Below, piece after piece: positions 31,025-42,463 of a stretch of DNA of 47,914 bases. The stretch comes from Cladosporium sp. IMV 00045 (taxonomy: Eukaryota; Ascomycota; Dothideomycetes; Cladosporiales; Cladosporiaceae), in assembly GCA_001931905.2 (NCBI GenBank), contig MSJI02000473.1, forward strand, positions 1 to 47,914, read 5' to 3'. Both the position numbers and the translations under genes were made by a program. Under the pieces are notes generated by a model. That model was not told the origin of the DNA. It saw only the letters and a list, made by a program, of their open reading frames with translations, and ran no database searches. How positions within the stretch are numbered: the stretch's first letter is position 1; every line of letters begins with the position of its first letter.

Positions 31025-31277
31025 AGCCTCGAGCATTGGAAGAAATAACCGACGAAGATTTTTGATAGAAGGTGGGCGACCTCGACGTGGTACTGCAGTC
31101 TCGCGACGCAGAGCACATTCCAGGCAGCATGAGATATCGTAATAAAACGAACGACGACTAGCCGGAATAAACGGCAGCAGCGACTCCAAATCTGGCAAGC
31201 TTCTAGAGAGGGAGACACCTCACATTTCTTTAAGGCACTTTGTACAGAGACGCAGAAAGGCCATCATGGATTGTCAT

Positions 31278-31294
31278 CAGCAGCAGCAGCAGCA
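31278..31294. repeat. (CAG)n repeat, copy 2
   Basis: About five to six CAG units, shorter than in copy 1. Confidence 0.8.
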
Positions 31295-31450
31295 TCGAGC
31301 GAGCAGGGCGTGTGGCATTTTCCATGAATGGAAGTTCGGCAAACCTTGGATTTCTCCCATTTTGGTCATGCATGAGATCTTGTCCTTCATTGTCGGGCGG
31401 CAGAGCAGAGCATAGAACGTTCTTCTTTTGGGCGAGACTCGGGCAATTGG

Positions 31451-31492
31451 AAAGAAGAAGAAGAAGAAGAAGAAGAAGAAGAAGAAGAAGAG
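31451..31492. repeat. (AAG)n microsatellite, copy 2
   Basis: About thirteen to fourteen AAG units at the position equivalent to 26832-26862. Confidence 0.9.
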
Positions 31493-32132
31493 TTGCAAAG
31501 AAACAACCACCCACCTAAACCTACATTAGATGCGCGCCCGTGCCCTTTTCCTAGATATTTCGCATCCGAGCAGGAGGCCCGCTTGGGACATGCATTTTTC
31601 TTCCCAAGCCGCCTTGAGCAAGTCATCATTACATCCAGTGTTCATTTTCGTTCCCCTCTGTCTCCTTCTTCGTCATCCTTCTTTACATCGATTCTCCGTC
31701 GGGTATTCTCGCGTCTCTGAAAGCCGGGCATAGTCGGAAGCGAGGTCTCGCAAGGCCAGACTTAGAGAGACCGCGGAATATGAGGTCACGAGGTCGATGA
31801 GAGCGATGTGGTGGTGGCTTTACGATAATTGTAAATCTCCACGGGTGTTTGCGGCCTCGGACGATCACGGCGTGTTGTTTTCTCGAGGCAGTTCGTTTGG
31901 TCATTGTGTGGGTGGATGATTGGTTTCATCAGGAGGTTGTTGGTCGATTGTTCTGATGAACCAGGCGTGCTACATGTAGGCGGGCAACATTCACATGAAA
32001 TTGTTTATTAGCAGTTTGACGGGCCTTGAGAGGTACGATCAGTATAGAATTCGGTCGGACGGGTGAAGTGAGGACTGAGTTCGAAGGTGCGTCTGCTATG
32101 TGTATCCCACAGATCATAAAGCCACAGGTAGT

Positions 32133-32159
32133 CGACGAGAACACCTTGGGTTCTCGACG
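32133..32159. other. Conserved hairpin upstream of MDH (copy 2)
   Basis: Identical stem and loop to 27511-27537. Confidence 0.45.
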
Positions 32160-32436
32160 CGGCTATACGATGAAGTGGGTGGTGACATCGGCAATTGTTG
32201 GAAGAGTCGACATCGCCTACGGGTGAATAGGGAAGACTGCACGGCTGTGTTCTGGAAACGAGACAGTTTGATTACATCGTTGAAGGGCTGACAGAGTAGA
32301 GAATGCTCCTTGCAATCGTGAATGAAGGTGTGAGTATAAGTGACGAGCGTGTTTGCTTACTCATTCTATATCAAAGAAGGCAATCCAGTCGTATCATCGT
32401 TCAGGTTGTCAATAATAATCGACAGTTCATCATACC

Positions 32437-32441
32437 CCAAT
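32437..32441 (+). promoter_or_regulatory. CCAAT box in MDH promoter (copy 2)
   Basis: CCAAT at the same relative place as in copy 1, about 315 nt before the ATG. Confidence 0.4.
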
Positions 32442-32756
32442 CCCCGAGGTCGGCTCGGCGGAATAGACCGAAGCTTGCATGTGGGCTGGCAACGGAACCC
32501 CTCGATGGCGGGGCAAGTGGGAGGTTTGTGCGGGCGGGCGTGCTTGCCCTGCCTGGCCTGCCTGTGATACAAACACGCCAGGTCGCCAGAGCTGTGTGTG
32601 ATCTTCGCTCCAGTCTCTCAACCAACGCTCCTCCCAACTTTCCCTCTCATCCAATTCACTTACCCAAACTCTCCCTTCTACCTCACTTCACTTCTACATC
32701 CAACTCATACCTATACCAACCCCTCTCACCTTCCACCAAAACACAACACCGTCAAT

Positions 32757-33949
32757 ATGGTCAAAGCAGGTGCGGGGTTCCCCAACACAGTCACTGACAA
32801 CACAAAACAACACCTTGCTAACGAGTACTTCTCCCAGTCGTCGCTGGTGCCGCCGGTGGTATTGGTCAGGTAAGAACAGTCACGCCATCGGTCAATCCTC
32901 GAGCCTGCTCACTCACGCATCTCACAGCCTCTGTCCCTCCTCCTCAAGGCTTGCCCGCTCGTCGACAAGCTCGCCCTCTACGATGTCGTCAACACCCCCG
33001 GTGTGGCCACCGACCTTTCTCACATCTCCTCCATCGCCCAGATTGAGGGTTTCCTTCCCGCCGACGATGGTCTCAAGAAGGCCTTCACTGGCGCTGACAT
33101 CGTCGTCATCCCCGCTGGCATTCCCCGTAAGCCCAAATCCATCATGCCATCCATCATGGTACCCCGCCATCCGCCCGAACAAGAGCTAAGCATATACCCG
33201 CAGGCAAGCCTGGCATGACCCGTGACGACCTGTTCAAGATCAACGCCGGTATCGTCAAGGGCCTGATCGAGGGCATTGCTGAGCACTGCCCCGACGCCTA
33301 CATCCTCGTCATCTCCAACCCCGTCAACAGCACCGTCCCCATCGCCGCCGAGGTCCTCAAGAAGGCCGGCAAGTTCAACCCCCAGAAGCTTTTCGGTGTC
33401 ACCACCCTCGACGTCGTCCGTGCCGAGACCTTCGTTCAGGGCATCACCGGCGAGAAAGACCCCGCCAAGACCGTCATTCCCGTCGTCGGTGGCCACTCTG
33501 GCGAGACCATTGTCCCGCTCTTCAGCCAGGCCAAGCCTGCTGTCAACATCCCCCAGGACAAGCTTGATGCCCTGACCAACCGCGTTCAGTTCGGTGGTGA
33601 CGAGGTCGTCAAGGCCAAGGATGGTGCTGGCTCCGCCACCCTCTCCATGGCCTACGCCGGCTACCGCTTCGCTGAGAAGCTCCTCAAGGCCGCCAAGGGC
33701 GAGACCGGCATTGTCGAGCCCACTTTCGTCTACCTGCCTGGTGTCCCTGGTGGTGACGCCATTGTCAAGGAGACTGGCCTCGAGTACTTCTCCGTTCCTG
33801 TCGAGCTCGGCAAGGAGGGCGCGAAGCAGGCTCAGAACGTTGTGCCTTCCGCCAACGACTACGAGAAGAAGCTTCTCAAGGCTTGCTACGATGGCCTCAA
33901 GGGCAACATCACCAAGGGTGTTGAGTTCGTTGCCAACCCCCCGCAGTAA
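32757..33949 (+). CDS. Malate dehydrogenase, NAD-dependent, complete copy
   Basis: Exons 32757-32769, 32838-32869, 32928-33126 and 33204-33949 join in frame to 329 aa. The first intron has a GTGCGG donor; both leading exons are tiny (13 and 32 nt). The N-terminus [15 protein letters not shown] goes straight into the NAD-binding fold with no presequence, so a cytosolic form is likely. Key parts are visible: the mobile substrate loop [24 protein letters not shown], and the catalytic His in [15 protein letters not shown]. The enzyme interconverts malate and oxaloacetate for redox shuttling and gluconeogenesis. No PTS1 is present at the C-terminus (NPPQ). The stop TAA overlaps a good GTAAGT donor at 33946; splicing to 33999 would replace it with TAG at 34001-34003 and leave the protein unchanged. 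Confidence 0.95.
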
Positions 33950-33999
33950 GTTTTGTCAATCCCTCACAGCTTGAACATAGAACTGACACCCATGTTCAG
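33946..33999 (+). other. Probable intron that splits the MDH stop codon
   Basis: GTAAGT donor, CTGAC branch point at 33982-33986 and TTCAG acceptor. Exon end CCGCA plus GTAG gives CCG CAG TAG, the same final residue and a stop, as in the unspliced CCG CAG TAA. Confidence 0.6.
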
Positions 34000-34003
34000 G
34001 TAG

Positions 34004-34475
34004 GCTGTAAACAGTTCAGCATCGGGCATTGCATCAGGGCATGCATGGGAAATAGAGGAGAGGAAGGACGACACGGAAGCATACCGAGCGTTTGCTGATT
34101 TTACTTTTGAAAATGCTGCTAGCGGATTCGCTGCACATAGCTACGAGCCATGAGAAATCCATTGAAAAGTTGAACCTTGCCATCTGTCTTGTACATTTAT
34201 TGGCGTTGAGAATGTTGCATTCCGGGATCGTGTATCCCACGTCCAAATGGCATTTCACCATACCGTATCCCAGCATCTATTATTCCTAGACATTTCCTTG
34301 GATGTCATGGCTTCGGCGTTGCCGCAGATAGTCTTCCACGCCCGTTGCCCGGTCATGATGTACTCACCCGAATGAGAACATATGGAACCGTGTCCGCGCG
34401 CCTCTTCGTCGCCCACGCGAAATACCCTCAACCCACTGAACACTGTTTCTTTCCACAAATCCCACCTTCCAGCCA
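34004..34475. other. Intergenic region between convergent MDH and TRS33
   Basis: The 472 nt hold the two 3' ends. Nothing else is recognised. Confidence 0.55.
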
Positions 34476-35430
34476 TCATGCCTTAGCCCCCCTCGTCTTG
34501 ATCTGAAACGTCGCCGCCGGAATCTCGCTCGAATCCGCATGCACCGTAACATCCATGCCCAAACCCGCCAGCGCGCCTCGTATAATCCCACAAGGAAAGT
34601 AAAGATACTGCGCAGCAACCGTCAGTACAAAGTCGCAAACCAACCCAGTCCGAAAGTGCGATTCCAAACAAAAACTTCAGAAGTCCCGCCAGAGAGGAGA
34701 AGCGGAAGAAACTCACCGCCTGCGCCCGACTCAGCGTGTCCTCGGGCGCTTTCACGCCCGCTTTGCGATCGACGCTCACACGGCTTATGGGCCCGAAGCG
34801 CGCGTCCGTCAGCACGAAGACGCCGCGGTGGTTGGTTTTCAGGTTGTCGATTTGCTTGCGGAACAGCAGCGGCCACAGGTCTTTGCAGATGAATTTGATG
34901 CTGTCCAGGGGGGTGGTGGGGCGGGGGCGGTTGGCGCTGAATCTACTTGCGGTTAGAAATGGGGGTTTGTTGGATTTGTGGTGTGGTTGTGTGGTTTTGG
35001 GGGGTTTGGAGGGAGAGGATAGACCGTACCGTTCCACAAGCCCCTGCCCAACTCGATACCCCAGCCCGTCCAGACGCCAGAACACCGCGTCGCGCGTCTC
35101 GTCGTCCACTCCTCCGGCAGCAGTGTTGGTGGTGTTATCCGTCGGCGCTCCTCCCACGGACGCCACGTCCGTCACGTTCGACGCTTTCTCCCCTCCCCTT
35201 TCCCCTGCCCCTCCTGCTGCTCCGGCGCTCCCTTCACTCGCCGCCGCGGCTGGCCTGTCGTGGAAAATCTGACTCCGCTTGTATTCTTCCCGCAAGGCCT
35301 GGTCGCGCGCGTGCAGGTGGTCGGTTATCCGTTGCGCGAGGGGGACGAGTTCGATTAGGAGGAAGTCGAGGCAGGAGGCGGAGAGGGTTGGGTCGGTTGG
35401 TGGGGTGGGGGAGGGGAGGGGGCGGGACAT
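34476..35430 (-). CDS. TRAPP complex subunit TRS33 (TRAPPC6)
   Basis: Exons 35430-35030, 34942-34717 and 34607-34476 give 252 aa. The start ATG opens MSRPLPSPTPPTDPTLSASC. The Bet3-like fold is seen in CLDFLLIELVPLAQRI, WRLDGLGYRVGQGLVERF, then PTTPLDSIKFICKDLWPLLF, KQIDNLKTNHRGVFVLTD and the C-terminal YLYFPCGIIRGALAGLGMD with TFQIKTRG. TRS33 pairs with Bet3 in TRAPP, a tether and Rab exchange factor for ER-Golgi and later Golgi traffic. An Ala/Gly/Glu-rich insertion of about 45 residues (around AAAASEGSAGAAGGAGERGG) follows the first helix, making it longer than yeast or human relatives. For the first intron the TAG acceptor at 34943-34945 was preferred over an AAG three bases earlier because it restores the VERFSANRPR reading. 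Confidence 0.9.
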
Positions 35431-38400
35431 TGTTGTTTCTTTTTCACTTCTATTTGGGCGGCTCGGTTGGTAGGATTTTTGGTTGGTGGTTGGTTGTGGT
35501 CGTGGTTGGGTAGTGGAGGTCGAGGTGGGTTGGTGAGGTTCTGTTGCGTTCGTGATTCAATCGGGTGGTGTTGGTATGCCTTTCCTTCTTGCAATTTCTT
35601 TCCAATGGTATCGAAGGTTCAGGTGCTTTTGAAAGGTGAATTTGCTGGGTTTATGTTGACGTTATTACTTGCGTACCTAGGCGGACCATTCGCTAGATGA
35701 GATCCGAGCGTTTGATGAAGTCGGAGGGGAATGGACGTCACAAGGGACTTGTTGGCTTTCCCGAGCTCTCCATATGCGGTATCTGTTTACTGAGGGAAAG
35801 CATCTCTGGGATAACTATTTTCTTGGAGAAGAGGCATTTCGTACAGTACCATATCAAAAATATTAGGAGACATTGTCTTAACCTCTCTACAATCTGCACA
35901 GTATGTCACGTCTACACATCAGTGGTCGGTCGCCTTCAGACCCAACCTGCATCATCGTTGACATGTGATTCCGGGTTTGACGGCACTTCAGCTGCAATGG
36001 ACACGAAAACATGGAATGAGAAGATAGCCAAAAGTCTACCTTGTGATGTTGCGAAGACACAGACTACTTGTTATGCTACTCCGCGAGAACATGGTCTGCA
36101 TGAGTTGCACATAGCTATAGTAGTGAGTGTGTCGACTCAACAATCTTTGAAGCTGCAATCCATGAAGCTCCCATCGGAACATCCAATCAATCCAAGATCG
36201 GCAATCAATATTCGTGCATTGCTCCAATGCATGGATTATTTTAGTATCAGACAGTCCTTTTCGGGCACGTATCGTTTTGATACCCAGAATTCAACCCCTG
36301 TAAGAGCTTCCTCAACCCGCCTGAACCGCCTGAACCGCCTGAACCCCTACCTCTGACCATGTTCGCAGCCTGGTCAGCCTGGTACTGGTGCTCAACTGCC
36401 GGATGCATACCTGCACGAACCGGACATTGACACGATGACTCGTTTTCGTTCTCGTCGAGCCAACACGTCCTTTGCGAACGGGTCGTCATGCACAGTGCTG
36501 TTGTTGAGCTGGGTGTGTAGTCGGAGCTTTGCGACTGCAACTCGCAAACCTCGGGCGTCCATTTCAGGGTGACAAACCTATTTCGAGTTTTTTTTTGAAT
36601 CGTGCTGTGTGCGAGATTCAGCATATGGAAGACATCCGGAAACACACCGACAACTTCGTTGTTGTGTTGGATATATCGTTGTTGGATGCAGCATGATTAT
36701 GACCTGACAGAGCTGACCACACAGCTGACTTGGGTGAAGTCCTGCCTTGTCACACGATCGTCTCGTAAGGATTGGGGCTGCGTAACACCTCACACGCCTC
36801 ACCCCAACTCGGGGCTGCATCTACATCCAGATTGATGAATTACGGCCATCTCCTAGGCTGACGGACTCGTGGGGAAAATGATGGGAAGAAAGCACAGCCA
36901 ATGTTCCCCTGTAAATCTGACCTTGAACTGGGGGAGCTCCGTGTGAGCGGTGTAACAATTGATCAATGCCTCTTATGGATTTCCTGCGAATGGTCTGGCC
37001 ATGATTATCATGGGTCCCATGGAAGTAGCGTTATTGACTTGATGCTGTGATCTCGAAATGGACGTCTGCTGTGCGGCCACATCGCTGCGAGATCTTGCGA
37101 ATGGTCCTACCAGTCTCCCAGCTTCTGCACAAGGAATTCGGCACGGTCAGACTCAGACGCGCGCCTGCGGGATCATGGGCCTTTGGGCTCTCACCGACAT
37201 ACGGTGGAATAGACCGCAAACCACTGCCGAATTCTCTCCTTAGATCACCCCCAAACTAAAACGCAGTAGAATGCTTCGTCGATCTTCAGCACCATGGTTC
37301 AAAAGCCCATCGATTGTCGATCATGGAACTCCCTAAGAAAGCGCCAGTGAATTTATTTCACCAATCAAAGCAGTCAGAGCTTTCTTCACAGAAAAGGGCA
37401 GGGTCTGAGACCAAAGCTACCGGAAGTCTTATCGCACGCGGTGTTGCACCAGCGGGCCACTTTGTTGCAATCCTCGCCAGTTGAAGACGCTGGCGTTGCA
37501 CAGCGTAAACGCTCGAGGAACGATCCATGAGTAAATGAGCAAAGCATGATGATGCCGCTGGCCTCAGCTCGGGCGGGCCTGATACTGTATGTTTCCGACA
37601 CACCTCGGAGCAGGAAAGATCAGTCTGGGGATGGAGAAACCGCTCCATTTGCATATTAATGCTCCTCGAGAACTGGACTGCCTGCCGCGGCCGTTGAGAC
37701 ATATGGCTCTTGAATCGACATGTGAAGCATGCGTTGTCCACTATCGGAAATCCTTCGTGGGCGCATGGGCGACTCGCACGCGACACAAGCAGTAACTTGC
37801 CCTCGTAGCCCTCATATCTGCCATGCCATCACACCAACCGGTGATTTTACCACTGCAGAGGGTCAACATCATCACAGTGGAGCGCGCGTTTTTTTCGACT
37901 TTTTTGCACGCAAGCGCAGAACTTTAGATCGAAATCCTCAACGTGGTGGAGTCCCTGTGTCTTTTAGACTCTTTCCTCACAGCACACTGCAGAAAAAAAG
38001 AATTCTGGGCTTGCCATATGGGGCAAGTTTGATTTATGGACGGAGAAAACCATTGGGCAATGCTGAGCGGAGTCGAGGTTCTTTAGCGACGGTGAATCCC
38101 CCTGGATACGCACCACCCATGTGCAAACGTGCGTCCGGCCGGCCTATCCTTGTTTCAAAGGGAACCGGAAACCCGTCAATGTGTCACTCTCCATTTGGAG
38201 AGCGGCGCAACGTGCCGTGTGTTTGATAGAGAGGTTCCTGCGGGCAGGCTCAAGGTTGCTCGATGCATGTATATTGCGAAGGTATTCTTGACCTTGAAGA
38301 TATAGATGGCATACATGTATTACTGACATCCGAGTGCATGGGAGAGCTGATCTATTTTCGAGCCCGCCCGACTGATGCGTTGAGATTGCGCGTGGAGATT

Positions 38401-39558
38401 ACCTCACGACGGTGGAGGAGGCCCTTTTCGGTCGTCATCATCGTCAGCTGCGAGCGATTTGGCCCAAAATCCTCCTCTGTCCCTGGCCGAGGTTGGCAGT
38501 GCGCAGGAGAGAACGCGTATGCTGCGGCGCGCATCTTCGTCTTGACACCTTGTCTGCCTGTGCGTGCGAGCAGGGCCCTCGTGGCCCTCGCCATATCTGC
38601 GTCAAAAAAGGATCGTCCCCATCTCGTCCGGGCGGTACCGGTGGCCGGCAAATCTCTGGAATTCAGTGGCTACAGCGACCGTTGTTTTGACATTGTGTGC
38701 CTCTGGATGTGTAAAGACACCACACTACTTCCGCACCATCTTCCCAGCGTACCATGATGCACGCCGCAAAGAAAATGTATGCTTTGCTAGGGGCGGCTTC
38801 GTACTGAGTGAAAGTACTCTATTCCAACGCCCACAGCCGCGCCTCTGACGTCTCAATCGGGATGAAGGTGCTGATCCATCATCACGGCAGCCAGTCCGTG
38901 CCGACATATGCCAGGAACAGGCATCCCAATGCTCTCTGCGCATAAACGTCCTGCATAAGCGTCGGACGGAACGCGGTGGGCGCTCGTCATCTCTCTCAGA
39001 GATGCCCTCGATGTCTTTCGCCTGGCCCAAGCCGACCGTATTGCGTGCCACGCGTGGACTGAACCCACCTCCCCGCCAACATGCTTCCCTTTCCTCCTGT
39101 CGTGTGTTGCAAGGACCGGGCGAACCATGTTTCACAGGTCTTTAGCCTCTGTTCCTGCATCCACCAGCGACGCTATCGCGCCTCCTGCTAGGATGATGCC
39201 GTCTCACAGCCTCCTAGGATGCTGGACCTGGGCTGAACGCAGGTCCGGTGTGTGCTCCTACCGCCGGCACACACAGCTGCTGGTCACACAGTTAATGCTT
39301 CCAATCCTCTGGTGATCATCTCGTGGCTCGCCGTCCTGTCTCGACTCGTCTTGTTCCCCGATTGCTAAATTGAAAGGCTGCGATCTGTCGCATTTCAATA
39401 GTCGCCAACCTCCCCTGTTGTAGCTCACGCATCCCCGTTTCTCTTTTCTTGAGCCATTAATCGCCGGCCTCTGAGCTACTGCAACCGACTTACGCGAAGG
39501 AATGCGAGAAAAGCCCTGGGTCTCATAATCGATCTCGAGGCCACTTACCTCCGCAATC
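35431..39558. other. 4.1-kb region with no recognisable gene
   Basis: This is the longest gap between genes in the window, between two genes read away from each other (TRS33 minus, CRIB-motif gene plus). The longest plus-strand frame (35697-36356, 219 codons) has no family resemblance. Composition is nearer 50% GC than in the coding regions. It holds a short 9-nt tandem repeat and a T-run at about 36589. It may contain long leaders, non-coding RNA, or decayed sequence; I cannot tell which. Confidence 0.5.
36319..36347. repeat. 9-nt tandem repeat (CTGAACCGC)n
   Basis: Three consecutive near-perfect units of CTGAACCGC in intergenic DNA. Confidence 0.8.
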
Positions 39559-41498
39559 ATGTCACAGTCAGCATTTCACCAGTCGATAGCCGCGGTTGCT
39601 CAAGCTCCTGGTCAGTTCATCCAAAACGCAAAGGCCAATGGCTTGATGAAACGCAACTCTATCTTCTCGCGTCCTGAATCGCGGATTGGAAGCATCGATC
39701 TTGACACGCCCAACTTGGAATCTTCCTGGACTTCAAATCGTTCTCAATCGGCACAACCTGACAACCCTCGACCTTCCACCTCATCAGGCGTGATGGAGCG
39801 CAGCCATACCGACCCTACATTCCCTAAACGCCACTCATTATTCCGAAGTCGCAGGAAGGGACCACGGAAATCTGCTGGCGATGAGGAAGGCTACAGTGAC
39901 GACAGCTCACCTAAGTTCTTCAAGTCGGAAGAAGAATGTAAGTGTAAACAACGCACAATGCATGCCTGAAAAACGACACTAACATAGTTGCCAAAGACTA
40001 CACTCATCTGAAAAAGCAATCCATCTCACAGCCTTTCAACTTCCAACATCTCAGCCATACCCGGAGAAAACACGTTCCCGACCTCGCTACCGTCGACGAG
40101 AAAGGCTTGCCCCGAGTACAGACAGACGACATAACACAGGCACCACGCAACCAACCCCAAAGTGTTCGACTGGATGGGTCCATGCCCAAGCTGGACAGCA
40201 ATGGCATCCCGAGAGGTTTCATTAACTCCAGGCCTACAACGCCTCGTCACCCTGAATCTGGATCGACCGGACCTCAGCATGCCAGCAGTCGCTCCGTGGA
40301 TGTAACGCAAAGCAGACAGACTATGCCCGTCGTATCAGGACGCCCCCGAGCGGCATCATGTCAGACGAGGAATGTCTTGCAACGAAATTCATCAACCTCA
40401 GGCCAGCCCGACCGGCGGTCTGTCACGACTCCCAACGCTTCTGAAACAGCACCACCTCCCGAAGCTCAAACACAGCACCGTTCCCCTTCCGAGATTCAAT
40501 ACCGTTCTCAACAGCCTCTTCCAGCACTGCCGCAGCAAGACGGTTCGAAACGAAGCTCCAAGCGCATGACCCAGGACTCGCAGCTATCATTCACCACTCT
40601 TGGCGGCGAGAGCTCATCGACCACCTCGCCGAGATCTTCGCAAAGTATCCGTGCCACCAATGCAGGACCTTGGAGCATTCGGAACTCAACGGCTGGTCTC
40701 TCCCTGGCGTCTTCATGGGAGGACGATGTTGACTTTTGCTACGAGAAAGAGGCGGAATCGACGTGTGACTTCAATTGGGACGAGATGGAAGAGGGCGCAG
40801 ACGGCTTCCGACTTTCCAAGTTTCTGCCACCAACCGACGGATCGAGGACATCGGCACTGTTTGCTCCAGCACCACAGAGCACGAGCCCCCTGCAGCGCCG
40901 CCGCTCGTCGATCGTTGGTCACAGAGGCTTTCAGCACGCGAGGAGCACGTCTGTCATCCACGAGGCTCCGGATCACGAGACAGGCGTGGAGGACATCCAG
41001 GAGCAGATGGAGCCCACCGAGGACGAGTCGAAGCCCATGTTTGGACCTGAAGTGATGCACCTCGACGCCTCTATCGAAAGCTTTAGCGATGGCGCTTCCG
41101 CCAGTGCGGGCAGCTCAGGTCACCACAAGTCCTCGTCCTGCGCCTCGTTCGAAAGTGGCGTCCGCCTCGCAGCTCCCAGCAGCGAAAACGGCCACTCATC
41201 CGTCGCCTCCCTCAGCAGCATCCCGGAGCTCGTTCACAGTACGACGGCCGGCAGCAGCACCGAGGCAGTGGCCACACAAGAGCAGCCCGCCAACGCTCTC
41301 TCTCACGAAGACCACCAGAAGATGATGTGCGACATCATCCGCAAGCCCAGCACCCTCTCCAACCGCGCGATTCTACAGGCTGGACGCGTCGTGCAGAGAC
41401 AAAGGCCGACGGGCAACACGGGACGGTTTTCAAGGGTGTCTACTGCGCAGGCGCAGAGACCCTTGGCCGTCGACGAGGAAGAGACGACTTGGATATGA
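39559..41498 (+). CDS. Ser-rich protein with a CRIB-like motif, putative Cdc42/Rac effector
   Basis: Exon 1 is 39559-39937 and exon 2 is 39988-41498, giving 629 aa. The protein is mostly disordered and rich in Ser, Thr, Pro and Gln. Directly after the intron, residues 139-150 read ISQPFNFQHLSH, which fits the CRIB core I-S-x-P-x2-F-x-H-x2-H found in PAK kinases, WASP and yeast Gic1/Gic2. No kinase or other catalytic domain follows, so the layout is closest to Gic-type scaffold effectors. A conserved-looking segment at SLASSWEDDVDFCYEKEAES and CDFNWDEMEEGADG, and a C-terminal region (SHEDHQKMMCDIIRKPSTLS), may be further interaction sites. Binding to GTP-Cdc42 and a role in polarity are inference from the motif. 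A large stretch of non-genic DNA lies upstream. Confidence 0.75.
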
Positions 41499-42463
41499 AA
41501 AGGACGGGGTTTTCTTTTTCTCCCGAATGGTTCACACGCCGCGCGCGACCACAGGCGGCCGCCGGCGCTGTGGAAGGGAGACAGCTCTGTATTATGAAAG
41601 CATGATTATTAGAATATGATGTAGACGATACGGGAGGGGGAGGGATTTTTTGATATGGTTACTATCTACTTGTACAAAAAAGTGTCCCGGTTGCGTTCAG
41701 TGAGCGTGCGCCTTCCACCAGCATTATGATTTTCTCTTTTTTTTTTTTTTTGCCTCTCAGTCGTTCTCCCATGCAGGTTCCTGCGCGTTCACTTTTCCGT
41801 TTCACCAATGTTACCTTGATGTATGCAACCTCTTTTGTCTAGGGCATGTTTATTATAGAATGTTTTCTGAAACACCCGGATTTACCGGTGCAGTGTTGAT
41901 TGTTTGGTAGCATGCAGAAGATTCACCTTAGGGCAGATAAGATCCAAGTGCAAATCAATCAATCGATCACTCGACTAAGCAATTGGCCGATCGAATATTA
42001 TTTCTATATTCCAAGTGCATGATTGGGAGTTAGCGGTAAAGGTGATACCTGATTTAGAGGGCCGAGGTATGAGGACCCTTAGTAAACTTCTCCCCCCCCC
42101 AGCTGCTGTGGCAGTTGCCCAGCGGGCAAAGCCAAACCTGCTGCTTGTTTGCCCGTCAGCCAGAGCCAGCCCACTTCGACGCTTGTGTTGATCCCGCACA
42201 TCAGGGGTCTCGCCAAAACACACCACTGACTCCGCCCTTACTGCTTATGTCATTCTTCGATTGTTGTCGTTGCTGAGATATTGATTGAATACAGTTTTGT
42301 TCAGAAATCCACCCAAGCGGTTCAGAAAACAGATAATCACAAGGAAGAGGAAGGACAGAGGACGAATACATTACTCGATTGGCACAGGACGAGCTGAGTC
42401 CGCGAGGGAAAAGAACCACACACAACAACGCTTCCCGCTGCGTGCGGTGCATGACTACTGGCC
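41499..42463. other. Intergenic region, 3' end of CRIB-motif gene and alpha-actinin promoter
   Basis: The 965 nt include a T-run at about 41736-41751 and a C-run at about 42092-42101. No gene is seen. Confidence 0.5.

Larger units (their letters stand above)
31025..32756. other. Intergenic region, carrier 3' end and MDH promoter (copy 2)
   Basis: The 1.7 kb contain the CAG and AAG repeats, the conserved hairpin and the conserved MDH upstream block (about 32430-32630). Large indels separate it from copy 1 between about 31300 and 32100. No gene is recognised. Confidence 0.6.
28827..33435 (+). repeat. Duplicated block, copy 2
   Basis: This 4609-nt segment is the counterpart of 24288-28806. It continues past 33435 into the rest of MDH, which copy 1 lacks. 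The identical ends are 28827-29101 and 33278-33435. Confidence 0.9.

Noticed and set aside
33947..34003. Stop-codon readthrough or alternative splicing giving MDH a peroxisomal PTS1
   Set aside because: Readthrough continues to a TAG after ...MFR, and splicing gives only the same stop. Neither makes an SKL-type end.
35697..36356. 219-codon plus-strand frame in the gene-poor region
   Set aside because: No recognisable domain, low-GC third positions unlike the neighbouring genes, and no plausible splice partners. It could be chance.
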